Source of the DNA: an uncultured Eubacterium sp.
Lineage (GTDB): Bacteria; Bacillota; Clostridia; Lachnospirales; Lachnospiraceae
Direction of reading: 5' to 3'
DNA length: 64,000 nucleotides
NCBI RefSeq assembly: GCF_934295145.1
Contig: NZ_CAKRAS010000003.1
Coordinates: forward strand, 21,015-85,014
The notes under the pieces were generated by a model. That model had not been told where the DNA came from. It saw only the letters and a program-made list of their open reading frames with translations, and did not search any database. Made by a program: the position numbers and the translations under genes. Shown in pieces: positions 17,637 to 26,672 of the stretch; positions within the stretch are counted from its first letter, which is position 1; the number at the start of each line of letters is the position of its first letter.

Positions 17637-18959
17637 ATGAAAGTATTATTTATTTCACTTGGCTGTGATAAAAACCTTGTCGATTCTGAATTTATGCTTG
17701 GTAAACTGACTCAGCATAAATTTATAGTAACTGATGATGAAACCCAGGCAGATGTCATTGTAGTAAACACCTGCTGTTTCATTCATGATGCAAAAGAAGA
17801 AAGTATTCAGTCCATTCTTGACATGGCACAGTACCGTACCAGCGGCTCCTGTAAGGCATTGATCGTCTGCGGATGTCTGGCAGAACGTTATCGGGACGAA
17901 ATTTTAAAAGAGATTCCGGAAGTGGATGCGGTCCTTGGAACCAACTCCACAGAGAAGATCTGCGAGGCCATTGAAAAAGTTCTGCTTGGTGATAAATATG
18001 AGGTATACGAGCCGTTGACAAATATCGAGTCACATGAAGCAAAACGAAGCGTATCCACCGGCGGACATTATGCGCATCTGAAGATTGCAGAGGGATGCAG
18101 CAAACATTGTACTTACTGTATTATTCCTTCCATCCGCGGTGATTTTCGCTCTGTTCCGATGGAAGAGATTTTAAGCCAGGCCAGAGATCTGGCAGAGGCA
18201 GGTGTCAAAGAGCTGATCCTGGTTGCGCAGGAGACAACCCTTTACGGAATTGATCTGTATGGCAAAAAATCCCTGCATATCCTGCTGAACGAGTTAAACA
18301 AAATTCCGGGCATTTACTGGATCCGTCTGATGTACTGTTATCCGGAAGAGATCTACGATGAACTGATCGAAGCAATCCGTGACAACGAAAAAGTCTGTCA
18401 TTATATTGATATGCCAATCCAGCACATCAATTCTGATATTTTGAAACGTATGGGCAGAAAGACCAATCGGGAAATGCTGGAAGAAAAAATTGCGGCACTC
18501 CGTGCATCAATTCCTGATATTGCAATCCGTACTACATTGATCTGCGGTTTCCCGGGTGAGACATCCCAGCAGCACGAAGAACTGATGGAATTCTTAAATG
18601 AGACAGAATTTGACCGCCTTGGTGCATTTACTTACTCTCCAGAGGAGAATACACCGGCTGCTACCTTTGATAATCAGGTAGAAGAGTCTGTGAAAGAAGA
18701 TTGGCAGGCCGATGTCATGGAACTTCAGGAAGAAATCATTCTAGACAAGAATGAGACCATGATCGGACAGGAAATTCTTGTTATGATCGAAGGAAAAGTA
18801 GCAGATGAAAATGCATACGTGGGAAGAAGTTACCGTGATGCGCCGGATATTGACGGTCTTGTCTTTGTAAACACAGACGTGGAACTGGTAAGCGGTGATT
18901 TTGTGAAAGTCCGCATTACAGGTGCATATGAGTATGACTTGATTGGGGAACTGATCTGA
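17637..18959 (+). CDS. rimO: Ribosomal protein S12 methylthiotransferase
   Basis: RimO is a radical-SAM enzyme that adds a methylthio group to an aspartate of ribosomal protein S12. The 440-residue protein has an N-terminal UPF0004 domain (ISLGCDKNLVDSEFMLG, three cysteines), the radical-SAM motif CSKHCTYCIIPSIRG, and a C-terminal TRAM domain. IDMPIQHINSDILKRMGRK is the RimO/MiaB signature. GGAGG precedes the ATG. pgsA follows after 19 bases. Confidence 0.95.
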   Translation: MKVLFISLGCDKNLVDSEFMLGKLTQHKFIVTDDETQADVIVVNTCCFIHDAKEESIQSILDMAQYRTSGSCKALIVCGCLAERYRDEILKEIPEVDAVLGTNSTEKICEAIEKVLLGDKYEVYEPLTNIESHEAKRSVSTGGHYAHLKIAEGCSKHCTYCIIPSIRGDFRSVPMEEILSQARDLAEAGVKELILVAQETTLYGIDLYGKKSLHILLNELNKIPGIYWIRLMYCYPEEIYDELIEAIRDNEKVCHYIDMPIQHINSDILKRMGRKTNREMLEEKIAALRASIPDIAIRTTLICGFPGETSQQHEELMEFLNETEFDRLGAFTYSPEENTPAATFDNQVEESVKEDWQADVMELQEEIILDKNETMIGQEILVMIEGKVADENAYVGRSYRDAPDIDGLVFVNTDVELVSGDFVKVRITGAYEYDLIGELI

Positions 18960-18978
18960 TACGAGATAGGAGGAACTT

Positions 18979-19542
18979 ATGAATTTACCTAATAAACTTA
19001 CGATTTTTCGTGTGATCTTAATTCCATTTTTTGTATTTTTCCTGTTGACGGATGTACTTGGAGCAGCCGGAGACTATCTGGCACTTGTCATCTTTATCGT
19101 TGCCAGTCTGACTGATATGCTGGATGGAAAAATTGCCAGAAAATATAATCTGGTTACAAATTTTGGAAAATTTATGGACCCGTTGGCAGACAAACTGCTG
19201 GTGTGTTCTGCAATGATCTGTCTGGTAGACCTGAAATTACTGCCGTCATGGATCGTAATCATCATCATTGCCCGTGAATTTATCATCAGCGGATTCCGTC
19301 TCATTGCTGCAGAGCATCAGATCGTTATCGCTGCAAGCATGTGGGGCAAATTTAAGACGACATTTCAGATGTCCATGATCATTTTGCTGATCCTGAACAT
19401 GAACTTTGACGTATATGTAGCTGGTGTTGGCATCATTCATGTACTGGCACTGATCGCAACGTATGTGGCACTGGTTCTGACTGTTGTGTCTCTGATTGAT
19501 TATCTCTGCAAAAACAAAGCAGTTTTAAAAGAGCAGGATTAA
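18979..19542 (+). CDS. pgsA: Phosphatidylglycerophosphate synthase
   Basis: PgsA makes phosphatidylglycerophosphate from CDP-diacylglycerol and glycerol-3-phosphate in the membrane. The 187-residue protein starts MNLPNKLTIFRVILIPFF and carries the CDP-alcohol phosphotransferase signature DG-x2-AR-x8-G-x3-D-x3-D within DMLDGKIARKYNL and FGKFMDPLADK. Several membrane helices follow. It shares the transcript with rimO. Confidence 0.95.
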   Translation: MNLPNKLTIFRVILIPFFVFFLLTDVLGAAGDYLALVIFIVASLTDMLDGKIARKYNLVTNFGKFMDPLADKLLVCSAMICLVDLKLLPSWIVIIIIAREFIISGFRLIAAEHQIVIAASMWGKFKTTFQMSMIILLILNMNFDVYVAGVGIIHVLALIATYVALVLTVVSLIDYLCKNKAVLKEQD

Positions 19543-19594
19543 TCAGGTGTCATGAAAGTACATAGTTTAATTTATATTATTTAGGAGGTCCGCT

Positions 19595-20149
19595 ATGAGA
19601 ATTATAGCCGGAACAGCCCGCAGTATGCCATTAAAAACCATTGAAGGCAAAGATACGCGGCCTACAACCGATCGAATCAAAGAAACATTATTTAATATCA
19701 TACAGATGGAAGTGCCAGGTTCTGTTTTTTTGGATCTGTTTGCCGGGAGTGGTGCCATCGGTCTGGAAGCAGTCAGCCGTGGGGCCAAAAAAGCTGTATT
19801 TGTAGAAAATAGCAAGAAGGCAGCTGCCTGCATTCAGGAAAACATCCGATTTACAAAATTTACCTCCAGCTGTGATCTGAAATGTATGGACGCATTATCT
19901 GCACTCCGCATGCTAGAACGCAGATATGTGTTTGATATCATCTTTATGGATCCGCCATATGAACAGGGACTGGAATACGATGCCCTGGCACATTTAAAAG
20001 ATTCCTCTATTCTGAACGAAGATACACTGATCATCGTGGAAGAATCTCTTGAGACAGATCCGTACGAAATGGAAAAATATGGTTTTGAAATTACACGTGT
20101 AAAAAAATATAAAACAAACCAGCACGTGTTCCTGAGAAGAATACAGTAA
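19595..20149 (+). CDS. rsmD: 16S rRNA m2G966 methyltransferase
   Basis: The 184-residue SAM-dependent enzyme contains MRIIAGTARSMPLKT, the SAM-binding DLFAGSGAIGLEAVSRGA and the catalytic DPPY in IIFMDPPYEQG. AGGAGG precedes the ATG. It is followed by coaD and then ylbJ, the same neighbourhood as ylbH-ylbI-ylbJ in Bacillus. Confidence 0.95.
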   Translation: MRIIAGTARSMPLKTIEGKDTRPTTDRIKETLFNIIQMEVPGSVFLDLFAGSGAIGLEAVSRGAKKAVFVENSKKAAACIQENIRFTKFTSSCDLKCMDALSALRMLERRYVFDIIFMDPPYEQGLEYDALAHLKDSSILNEDTLIIVEESLETDPYEMEKYGFEITRVKKYKTNQHVFLRRIQ

Positions 20150-20180
20150 AGGGGCCTGTGATAAATAAATCACAGATATG
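20148..20180 (+). promoter_or_regulatory. Ribosome-binding site separated from coaD start by a hairpin
   Basis: AAAGGGG (20148-20154) is about 23 bases from the coaD ATG, too far for normal initiation. A perfect 7-bp stem-loop, CTGTGAT (20156-20162) with ATCACAG (20169-20175), fills the gap and would bring the two to a normal distance when folded. Confidence 0.6.
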
Positions 20181-20669
20181 AAAATGAAAAAAGCAATCTA
20201 CCCTGGCAGTTTTGATCCAATGACGCTGGGACATCTTGATATTATTGAGCGTTCATCCAGAATTGTAGATGAACTGAATGTGGCAGTTTTAAAGAATAAT
20301 GCGAAAAATCCGTTGTTTTCTGTGGATGAACGTGTTAGTATGATAAAAGAATTTACATCACATCTTCCAAATATTACAGTGACTGCATATGATGGACTTT
20401 TAGCGGATTATGCAGATCAGATCGGAGCCAATATCATTGTGCGTGGTCTGCGCGCGGTAACTGATTTTGAGTATGAATTACAGATTGCACAGACGAATCA
20501 TGCTGTCAATCCAAGAATTGATACGATTTTCCTTACCACCAGTCTTCAGTACGCGTATTTAAGCTCTACGATCACAAAGGAAGTCGCTTCCTATGGCGGT
20601 GATATATCAAAATTTGTTCCGAAGGGACTGATTGAAAGAGTGTACAGCAAATACAACATAAAACGATAA
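20178..20669 (+). CDS. coaD: Phosphopantetheine adenylyltransferase
   Basis: CoaD forms dephospho-CoA from 4'-phosphopantetheine and ATP. The 163-residue protein has the nucleotidyltransferase start AIYPGSFDPMTLGHLDII, the substrate-binding GLLADYADQIGANIIVRGLRA (residues about 73-93) and the SSTITKEVA motif. The start may be 20178 or the in-frame ATG at 20184, which matches the usual length better. The spacing to its Shine-Dalgarno site is unusual because of an intervening hairpin. Confidence 0.95.
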   Translation: MKMKKAIYPGSFDPMTLGHLDIIERSSRIVDELNVAVLKNNAKNPLFSVDERVSMIKEFTSHLPNITVTAYDGLLADYADQIGANIIVRGLRAVTDFEYELQIAQTNHAVNPRIDTIFLTTSLQYAYLSSTITKEVASYGGDISKFVPKGLIERVYSKYNIKR

Positions 20670-20682
20670 AGGAGAGATTTAA

Positions 20683-21315
20683 ATGACAAGCCGTATTGAA
20701 CAGATTATTTCTGAAATTGAGGAATATATTGACGGTTGCAAATTTCAGCCACTGTCAAATTCTAAAATTATTGTAAATAAAGAGGAACTGGAAGAGTTAC
20801 TGACAGAACTGCGTATGAAAACTCCGGAGGAGATCAAACGTTATCAGAAGATCATTAGCAACAAAGATGCCATTTTAGCAGATGCACAGGCAAAGGCAGA
20901 AGAGATTCTGGCTCAGGCGCAGATTCAGACAAATGAACTTGTCAGCGAGCACCAGATCATGCAGCAGGCTTATGCACAGGCGAACGAGGTTGTTTCCATT
21001 GCCACAAATCAGGCACAGGAGATTCTGGACAAGGCAACCGAGGATGCGGACAATATCCGTACAGCAGCCATCGAGTATACTGATAATCTGCTTGGTAATC
21101 TGGAGAATATCGTGGTACATGCCATTGATACAAACAAAGCAAAATACGATGGACTGATGTCCTCTCTTCAGAACTGCTATGATATCGTAAAAGCAAACCG
21201 TAACGAACTTACTCCGACTGAGGAGACAGAAGAAGAAACTACAGAAGAAACTGCAGCTGAGCCGGAGCAGTTTGACGTTATCGGTGGAACTGACAACAAA
21301 CCAGAGCAGCTGTAA
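20683..21315 (+). CDS. Coiled-coil protein, ATPase-subunit-H/DivIVA-like, function unknown
   Basis: The 210-residue hydrophilic protein has a long helical coiled coil (about residues 60-175) rich in A, E, Q and N with ADAQAKAEEILAQAQ-type heptads, and an acidic tail (TPTEETEEETTEETAAEPE). No membrane segment or signal peptide is seen. Similar Lachnospiraceae proteins are often labelled vacuolar ATPase subunit H, but there is no ATPase operon here. AAAGGAG supports the start. Its 3' end overlaps the convergent ylbJ by 38 bases. A role in cell division or envelope scaffolding is speculative. Confidence 0.75.
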   Translation: MTSRIEQIISEIEEYIDGCKFQPLSNSKIIVNKEELEELLTELRMKTPEEIKRYQKIISNKDAILADAQAKAEEILAQAQIQTNELVSEHQIMQQAYAQANEVVSIATNQAQEILDKATEDADNIRTAAIEYTDNLLGNLENIVVHAIDTNKAKYDGLMSSLQNCYDIVKANRNELTPTEETEEETTEETAAEPEQFDVIGGTDNKPEQL

Positions 21316-22216
21316 GCAAAACCGTTGCAAAAGTATTATACATTCGGAATTTTACATAGGTTCTCATTCCGCTCTTTAATTCAGACAGCATAGAGGCCGT
21401 CTGGAAGATGCCGCTGAGACCACCGAAAGACACAAATGCAGTAGCAAACAGATATTGTCCTGTTGGAGGCAGATTTGTACATGTAATGGCATGAATTCCA
21501 TTTGTGATTTCCAGAAATCCGGTAAAACAACAAGAAACAGCTGGATGTAGGAATGGTATATGTTGCATTATATCTGCCGCAATTGAAAAAAACATAATAT
21601 AACCGGCGAGTTTTATCATTGTTGTAAAACCGTTCATAATGCCGTCATCAATGATTGTTAATTTTATTTCAAATCTGGATGCCGGCATTTTTTCTGAGCA
21701 TTTTTCCGGAACGTTGCTATGAACAGTAAATATAAGGATTCTTCCGAGCAGAAGCGGCGGCAGGTAGCAAAGCAGAAGAAAAAGCCAGCCGGGCATCTGA
21801 TGTTCCGGTAACGAAGCGAACACATAGTTATACAAAAAAGCCGGTCCGAAATTGTTGCTGATACAGCTGACAATTATAGCCTCTTCCTTTGAAATTTTAC
21901 CAACATGATATAAATCTGCGCACAGTTTGCTTCCCAGAGGAAAGCCGAACAAAAAGCCTGCGATCAGTGGAAAAAACAAAGGGGCACGTAGTGGATAAAT
22001 ACGTCCCAATATTGGGCAGATTTTATCAAATACCGTATCGTATATCTCGGTATGGATCACGATGCCGGACAGGATACTGAAGGGCAGAAGGGACGGCAAT
22101 ACCGAATGATACCAGAGATACAGTCCATTTGCTGCCGCAGCGGCAAAAAGTTTTGGAAACAGAATACCATAACAGATATATAAAGCCAGCAGGAAGGCTA
22201 ACATTTTCTTTTTCAT
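21278..22216 (-). CDS. ylbJ: Sporulation membrane protein, YlbJ-like
   Basis: The 312-residue membrane protein has about 8 helices with nucleoside-recognition (Gate) type motifs: VLPSLLPFSILSGI, FFPLIAGFLFGFPLGSKLCADLY and CISNNFGPAFLYNYV. This pattern is typical of YlbJ, required for spore cortex formation in Bacillus. Its position next to rsmD and coaD supports the assignment, though here it faces them. It overlaps the end of the coiled-coil gene by 38 bases on the opposite strand. Confidence 0.82.
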   Translation of the reverse strand: MKKKMLAFLLALYICYGILFPKLFAAAAANGLYLWYHSVLPSLLPFSILSGIVIHTEIYDTVFDKICPILGRIYPLRAPLFFPLIAGFLFGFPLGSKLCADLYHVGKISKEEAIIVSCISNNFGPAFLYNYVFASLPEHQMPGWLFLLLCYLPPLLLGRILIFTVHSNVPEKCSEKMPASRFEIKLTIIDDGIMNGFTTMIKLAGYIMFFSIAADIMQHIPFLHPAVSCCFTGFLEITNGIHAITCTNLPPTGQYLFATAFVSFGGLSGIFQTASMLSELKSGMRTYVKFRMYNTFATVLLTAALVCCQFHR

Positions 22217-22268
22217 ACTATATCTTATTTTTCATATCTTAAAGTAATTCATCCTCGGAGAAAAAAGA

Positions 22269-22910
22269 ATGAAAAAGATTAAAATGTGGCAACTTGTGAT
22301 AATTCTGATTCTGTCTTTCAGCTTACTTGACTGTCTGATGATAAAAAACATCTCAAATGGGAAATCTCTGTTTTTTAAACAACACACAACGTTCGTGTTA
22401 AATCCGGATGTTTTATCGGATCTGGTCTATTTTCCGCTTGCTGCAGATCTGTCAGAACCGAATATTTGTGCCTATGAGGATTCCTGGCAGAATGCGCGGA
22501 CCTTTGGCGGGGATCGGAAACACGAAGGTACCGACCTGATGACCGCCACAAATGAACGGGGTATATATCCGGTGGTCAGTATGACCGAGGGCACGATTGA
22601 GCAGCTAGGCTGGCTCAAACTTGGTGGCTGGCGCATTGGCATCCGAAGTTCTTCCGGTGTTTATTATTACTATGCGCATCTGGAGTCTTATGCACCGGAC
22701 CTTATAGAGGGTATGGCAGTCAAAGCCGGACAGTTTCTTGGATTCGCCGGGGATTCCGGATATGGAACGAAAGGAACTACCGGACAGTTTGACGTACATC
22801 TGCATGTTGGCATTTATGTGCCCGGAGATCATGGGGATGAGCCTGTAAACCCTTATCTTTACCTCAAAGAGATAGAACACAGCAAAATTCGTGCACAATA
22901 TCTCAGTTAA
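22269..22910 (+). CDS. M23 family metallopeptidase, membrane-anchored
   Basis: The 213-residue protein has an N-terminal signal anchor (residues 7-26) and a LytM-type peptidase domain. Zinc-binding motifs are visible: HEGTD (first His and Asp) and HLHVG (last His), with YYYYAHL between. The family cleaves peptidoglycan cross-bridges or acts in sporulation (SpoIIQ-like). It starts 52 bases from the divergent ylbJ; a sporulation or wall-turnover role is plausible but not shown. Confidence 0.85.
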   Translation: MKKIKMWQLVIILILSFSLLDCLMIKNISNGKSLFFKQHTTFVLNPDVLSDLVYFPLAADLSEPNICAYEDSWQNARTFGGDRKHEGTDLMTATNERGIYPVVSMTEGTIEQLGWLKLGGWRIGIRSSSGVYYYYAHLESYAPDLIEGMAVKAGQFLGFAGDSGYGTKGTTGQFDVHLHVGIYVPGDHGDEPVNPYLYLKEIEHSKIRAQYLS

Positions 22911-22991
22911 CGACATTTTAAAAAATTAGATCAATTAACTGCGAAAAATCATCTCCATATTTGCGGAAAAAGAATCACCGGTAACTGATGC

Positions 22992-23020
22992 TTGCAGATT
23001 TGTTTTCAGACCACTATAAT
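22992..23020 (+). promoter_or_regulatory. Promoter of the rsuA operon
   Basis: TTGCAG (22992-22997) and TATAAT (23015-23020) are 17 bases apart, leaving a leader of about 60 bases before the ATG at 23090. Confidence 0.65.
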
Positions 23021-23089
23021 AGGAATGATTGCAACATGTGTGAAAGATGTCACATATATTTTTGAAACCAGCTCAGAAAGTAGAAAAAT

Positions 23090-23815
23090 ATGATAAGAAT
23101 TGATAAATTCCTCTCTCAGATGCAGGTAGCTACCCGCTCCGAGAGTAAAAAACTGATAAAAAATAAACGCATCACAAAAAATGGTGTAACGGTTACCGAT
23201 GGCGGTGAAAAATGTGATCCGGACATCGATGCTATCTGTCTGGATGGTGTTCCAATCGCATATCAGGAATACCATTATGTGATGCTGCACAAACCGACAG
23301 GATGTGTCACGGCAACAGAAGACCGGTACGACAAAACGGTCATGGATTTTCTCCCGGAAAAACTGCGCCGTGGCCTCTCACCGGTAGGGCGACTGGATAA
23401 AGACACGGAAGGGCTGCTTCTGATCACCGATGATGGAGCCCTCAATCATCAGCTTCTGGCTCCGGGAAAGCATGTACCGAAAACGTATTATGCCCGGATC
23501 GACGGAATTGTTACCAGTGCAGATGTTGTGAAGTTTCAGTCTGGTCTGGATATCGGCGAGAAAAAGCGGACAGCACCGGCAATACTTGAGATTTTGCATG
23601 CAGGTGAGACCGATTCCATTTCAGAAATAAAAGTGACCATCACCGAAGGAAAATATCATCAGGTAAAACGGATGTTTCAGTCGGTGGGTAAAAAAGTCGT
23701 TTATCTGAAACGTCTTTCCATGGGCAGCCTGACGCTGGATGAAACACTTGCTCCCGGAAACTGGCGGGCGTTAACGAAAGAAGAAATTACAAACTTAAAG
23801 GATGAAAAAGCATGA
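23090..23815 (+). CDS. rsuA: RsuA/RluB-type pseudouridine synthase
   Basis: The 241-residue protein has an N-terminal S4 RNA-binding domain (MIRIDKFLSQMQVATRSES) and the RsuA-family catalytic motif VGRLDKDTEGLLLITDDG with the nucleophilic Asp. The later EGKYHQVKRMF motif also fits. It would convert a specific uridine of 16S rRNA (position 516 in E. coli RsuA) to pseudouridine. It overlaps the following HAD gene by 4 bases. Confidence 0.92.
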   Translation: MIRIDKFLSQMQVATRSESKKLIKNKRITKNGVTVTDGGEKCDPDIDAICLDGVPIAYQEYHYVMLHKPTGCVTATEDRYDKTVMDFLPEKLRRGLSPVGRLDKDTEGLLLITDDGALNHQLLAPGKHVPKTYYARIDGIVTSADVVKFQSGLDIGEKKRTAPAILEILHAGETDSISEIKVTITEGKYHQVKRMFQSVGKKVVYLKRLSMGSLTLDETLAPGNWRALTKEEITNLKDEKA

Positions 23816-24486
23816 TAACAGAACAGATACAGGCTGTCATTTTTGATCTGGATGGCACAATGACAGATTCCATGTGGATCTGGGAGGAAATCGATCAGGA
23901 TTTTTTCCGACAGCAAGGCATCCCCATGCCAGAAAATCTGCATGAAGAGATCGAGGGAATGAGTTTTACCGAAACAGCACAGTATTTTATTGATACCTAT
24001 CATCTATCGAAAACTGTGAATGAAGTAAAAGAACTGTGGAATCAGCTTGCCATGGATAAATATGTACACGAAACAACATTAAAACCCGGTCTGCCTGCAT
24101 TTTTGCAGTATTTGCAAAAAAAACAGATAAAGATCGGTATTGCGACCAGCAATTCCAGACTGCTTTTGGACGCGTTTTTGGAAGCAAGAGAACTGACAAA
24201 CATCATCGACGCCATCACCACAAGCTGTGATGTCAACAAAGGAAAACCGGAACCGGATGTGTATCTGAAAACTGCAGAAAAACTGGAGACAGATCCATCA
24301 CACTGTCTGGTATTTGAAGATATTCCAATGGGAATTCTGGCAGGAAAAAGGGCCGGTATGACCGTCTGCGCCGTGGAAGACGACTATTCGGCACCATTGC
24401 GGGTAGAAAAACGAAAACTGGCAGATTATTATATCACTGATTACAGGCAGATCCTGTATCATACCTATGAGGATTTAAATAGATGA
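23812..24486 (+). CDS. HAD family hydrolase, beta-phosphoglucomutase-like
   Basis: The 224-residue protein shows HAD motif I DLDGTMTDS (nucleophile Asp), motif II IATSNS, motif III Lys in GKPEPDVY and motif IV FEDIPMGI, with a helical cap after motif I. Such enzymes are sugar-phosphate phosphatases or phosphomutases. The substrate is unknown. Four-base overlaps on both sides show it is translated as part of the rsuA-HAD-ygiQ operon. Confidence 0.9.
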   Translation: MITEQIQAVIFDLDGTMTDSMWIWEEIDQDFFRQQGIPMPENLHEEIEGMSFTETAQYFIDTYHLSKTVNEVKELWNQLAMDKYVHETTLKPGLPAFLQYLQKKQIKIGIATSNSRLLLDAFLEARELTNIIDAITTSCDVNKGKPEPDVYLKTAEKLETDPSHCLVFEDIPMGILAGKRAGMTVCAVEDDYSAPLRVEKRKLADYYITDYRQILYHTYEDLNR

Positions 24487-26510
24487 AACAATTTTTACCA
24501 ATCAGCCGTGCCGATATGAAGGCACAGGGAATCGAACAGCTTGATTTTGTATATGTCATCGGAGATGCGTATGTGGATCATCCGTCCTTTGGACATGCCA
24601 TTATCAGCCGTATTTTACAAGCCAACGGTTTTACCGTGGGAATCATCTCACAGCCGGACTGGAAAGATCCGGAAAGTATCAGTATTCTTGGGGAACCGAA
24701 ACTTGGTTTTATCGTAACCGGCGGGAATATGGATTCTATGGTAAACCATTATTCTGTATCCAAAAAACGCCGGCAAAAAGATGCATTTACGCCCGGGGGC
24801 GTCATGGGAAAACGTCCGGATTATGCCACTGTGGTATATTGCAATCTGATCCGCAGAACATATAAGCATACACCGCTGATCATCGGCGGTCTGGAGGCAA
24901 GTCTGCGTCGTCTTGGACATTACGATTACTGGTCCAATAAAGTAAAACGTTCCATTTTGATGGATTCAGGCGCAGATCTACTGATGTATGGAATGGGAGA
25001 GCGCAGCATTGTAGGTGTGGCAGAAGGACTGCGCAGCGGCATTGACATCAAAGATCTGACCTATATTGACGGAACAGTATATAAAACCAAAGATCCTGAC
25101 AGTGTGTATGACGGTATTATGCTGCCGTCTTTTGAAGAGATCTGCACCAGCAAAGAAACGTATGCCCGCAGTTTTTATACACAATACTGTAATACAGATC
25201 CATTTACTGCAAAACGGCTGATCGAGCCATATCCAAACAAATGTTATGTCGTGCAGAATCCACCTTCCAAACCGCTGAGCACCAGCGAAATGGATGCTGT
25301 GTATGCACTGCCATATATGAGAACTTATCATCCGTCTTACGAGGAAGCGGGTGGAGTACCGGCCATCGAGGAAGTAAAATTCAGCCTGGTCAGTAACCGT
25401 GGCTGTTACGGTGGCTGCAGTTTCTGTGCTCTGACTTTCCATCAGGGGCGGATCATTCAGACCAGAAGCCACGAATCCATCATTAATGAGGCAAAACAGA
25501 TGGTCTGGGAACCGGACTTTAAAGGATATATTCATGATGTTGGCGGTCCGACTGCAAACTTCCGCGGTCCGTCCTGTGATAAACAGCTGACCCGTGGTGT
25601 CTGTAAAAACCGACAGTGTCTATTCCCGACACCATGTCCGAACCTGAAGGTAGACCATTCGGATTATCTGGATCTGCTGAGGGAACTGCGGGTTCTTCCT
25701 AATGTGAAAAAAGTCTTTATCCGATCCGGCATCCGTTTTGATTACCTGATCTGCGACAAAGACAAGACCTTTTTCCAGGAATTATGTGAGCATCATGTCA
25801 GTGGACAGTTAAAAGTAGCACCGGAACATATTTCTGACTCAGTACTTTCCCTGATGGGAAAACCGCCGGTGGCTGTATACAATAAATTTAAAGATGAATA
25901 TAAAAAGATCAATGAGCGCATCGGAAAGAAGCAGTATCTGGTTCCGTATCTGATGTCTTCCCATCCGGGTTCAACGTTAAAAGAAGCAGTGGAACTGGCA
26001 GAATATCTGCGAGATCTGGGTTATATGCCGGAACAGGTGCAGGATTTCTATCCGACACCATCCACGATTTCTACCTGCATGTATTACACCGGACTGGATC
26101 CACGAACCATGAAAAAGGTGTATGTCACCAACAATCCGCATGAGAAAGCCATGCAGCGAGCCCTGATCCAGTATCGCAATCCGAAAAACTATGATCTGGT
26201 TTATGAAGCACTGCATCTGGCGCACCGAACGGATCTGATCGGTTTTGGACCGAAATGTCTGATCCGGCCGAAACACAACGGACATTTGGACGGTGACAAC
26301 AGATACCGTGGACAAACAACCGGAAATTCCGGCAGTAACAGGACAAAAGATTCTTACAAAGGACGGAATAACAACAATAGTCAAAAAACTAATAATACAA
26401 AAGGAAATAACCGTTCCCAGACAGGAAACAGACAAGAAAATGGAACTGCTGCAGTACGTCCGAAAAAGCGTAAAGCCATCCGTAACGTACATAAGAAAAA
26501 ACAGAAATAG
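24483..26510 (+). CDS. YgiQ family radical SAM protein
   Basis: The 675-residue protein begins with the YgiQ N-terminal domain (LPISRADMKAQGIEQLDFVYVIGDAYVDHPSFG) and has the radical-SAM cluster motif CYGGCSFCAL near residue 310. A further cysteine-rich part (CKNRQCLFPTPCP) and the YgiQ C-terminal domain follow. The last 75 residues are a low-complexity N/G/K/R-rich tail ending in basic residues, suggesting nucleic-acid contact. No reaction has been firmly assigned to the family as far as I know. It overlaps the HAD gene by 4 bases. Confidence 0.92.
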   Translation: MKQFLPISRADMKAQGIEQLDFVYVIGDAYVDHPSFGHAIISRILQANGFTVGIISQPDWKDPESISILGEPKLGFIVTGGNMDSMVNHYSVSKKRRQKDAFTPGGVMGKRPDYATVVYCNLIRRTYKHTPLIIGGLEASLRRLGHYDYWSNKVKRSILMDSGADLLMYGMGERSIVGVAEGLRSGIDIKDLTYIDGTVYKTKDPDSVYDGIMLPSFEEICTSKETYARSFYTQYCNTDPFTAKRLIEPYPNKCYVVQNPPSKPLSTSEMDAVYALPYMRTYHPSYEEAGGVPAIEEVKFSLVSNRGCYGGCSFCALTFHQGRIIQTRSHESIINEAKQMVWEPDFKGYIHDVGGPTANFRGPSCDKQLTRGVCKNRQCLFPTPCPNLKVDHSDYLDLLRELRVLPNVKKVFIRSGIRFDYLICDKDKTFFQELCEHHVSGQLKVAPEHISDSVLSLMGKPPVAVYNKFKDEYKKINERIGKKQYLVPYLMSSHPGSTLKEAVELAEYLRDLGYMPEQVQDFYPTPSTISTCMYYTGLDPRTMKKVYVTNNPHEKAMQRALIQYRNPKNYDLVYEALHLAHRTDLIGFGPKCLIRPKHNGHLDGDNRYRGQTTGNSGSNRTKDSYKGRNNNNSQKTNNTKGNNRSQTGNRQENGTAAVRPKKRKAIRNVHKKKQK

Positions 26511-26564
26511 GCGTATCTGTTTGTTTTTCAGATAAATAAGATAGATACAATTTTTTTACTATAT

Positions 26565-26632
26565 AGATTTGGGGGCAAAACACCCAAATCTTGATTACAC
26601 GGATTGTTCCGTGCTTTGCACTCTCACAATCC
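26565..26632. other. Two stem-loops between ygiQ and the RluA-type gene
   Basis: AGATTTGGG (26565-26573) pairs with CCCAAATCT (26583-26591). GGATTGT (26601-26607) pairs with ACAATCC (26626-26632), enclosing GTGC-TTT-GCAC. There is no T-run after either stem, so termination is uncertain; they may belong to a repeat family or an mRNA leader. Confidence 0.5.
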
Positions 26633-26672
26633 TTCCCATATATTATTTTACAGAAAGAGAAAAACGTCGTAT

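Noticed and set aside
20683..21315. Annotation as V-type ATPase subunit H
   Set aside because: Only generic coiled-coil resemblance; no ATPase subunit genes are in the neighbourhood.
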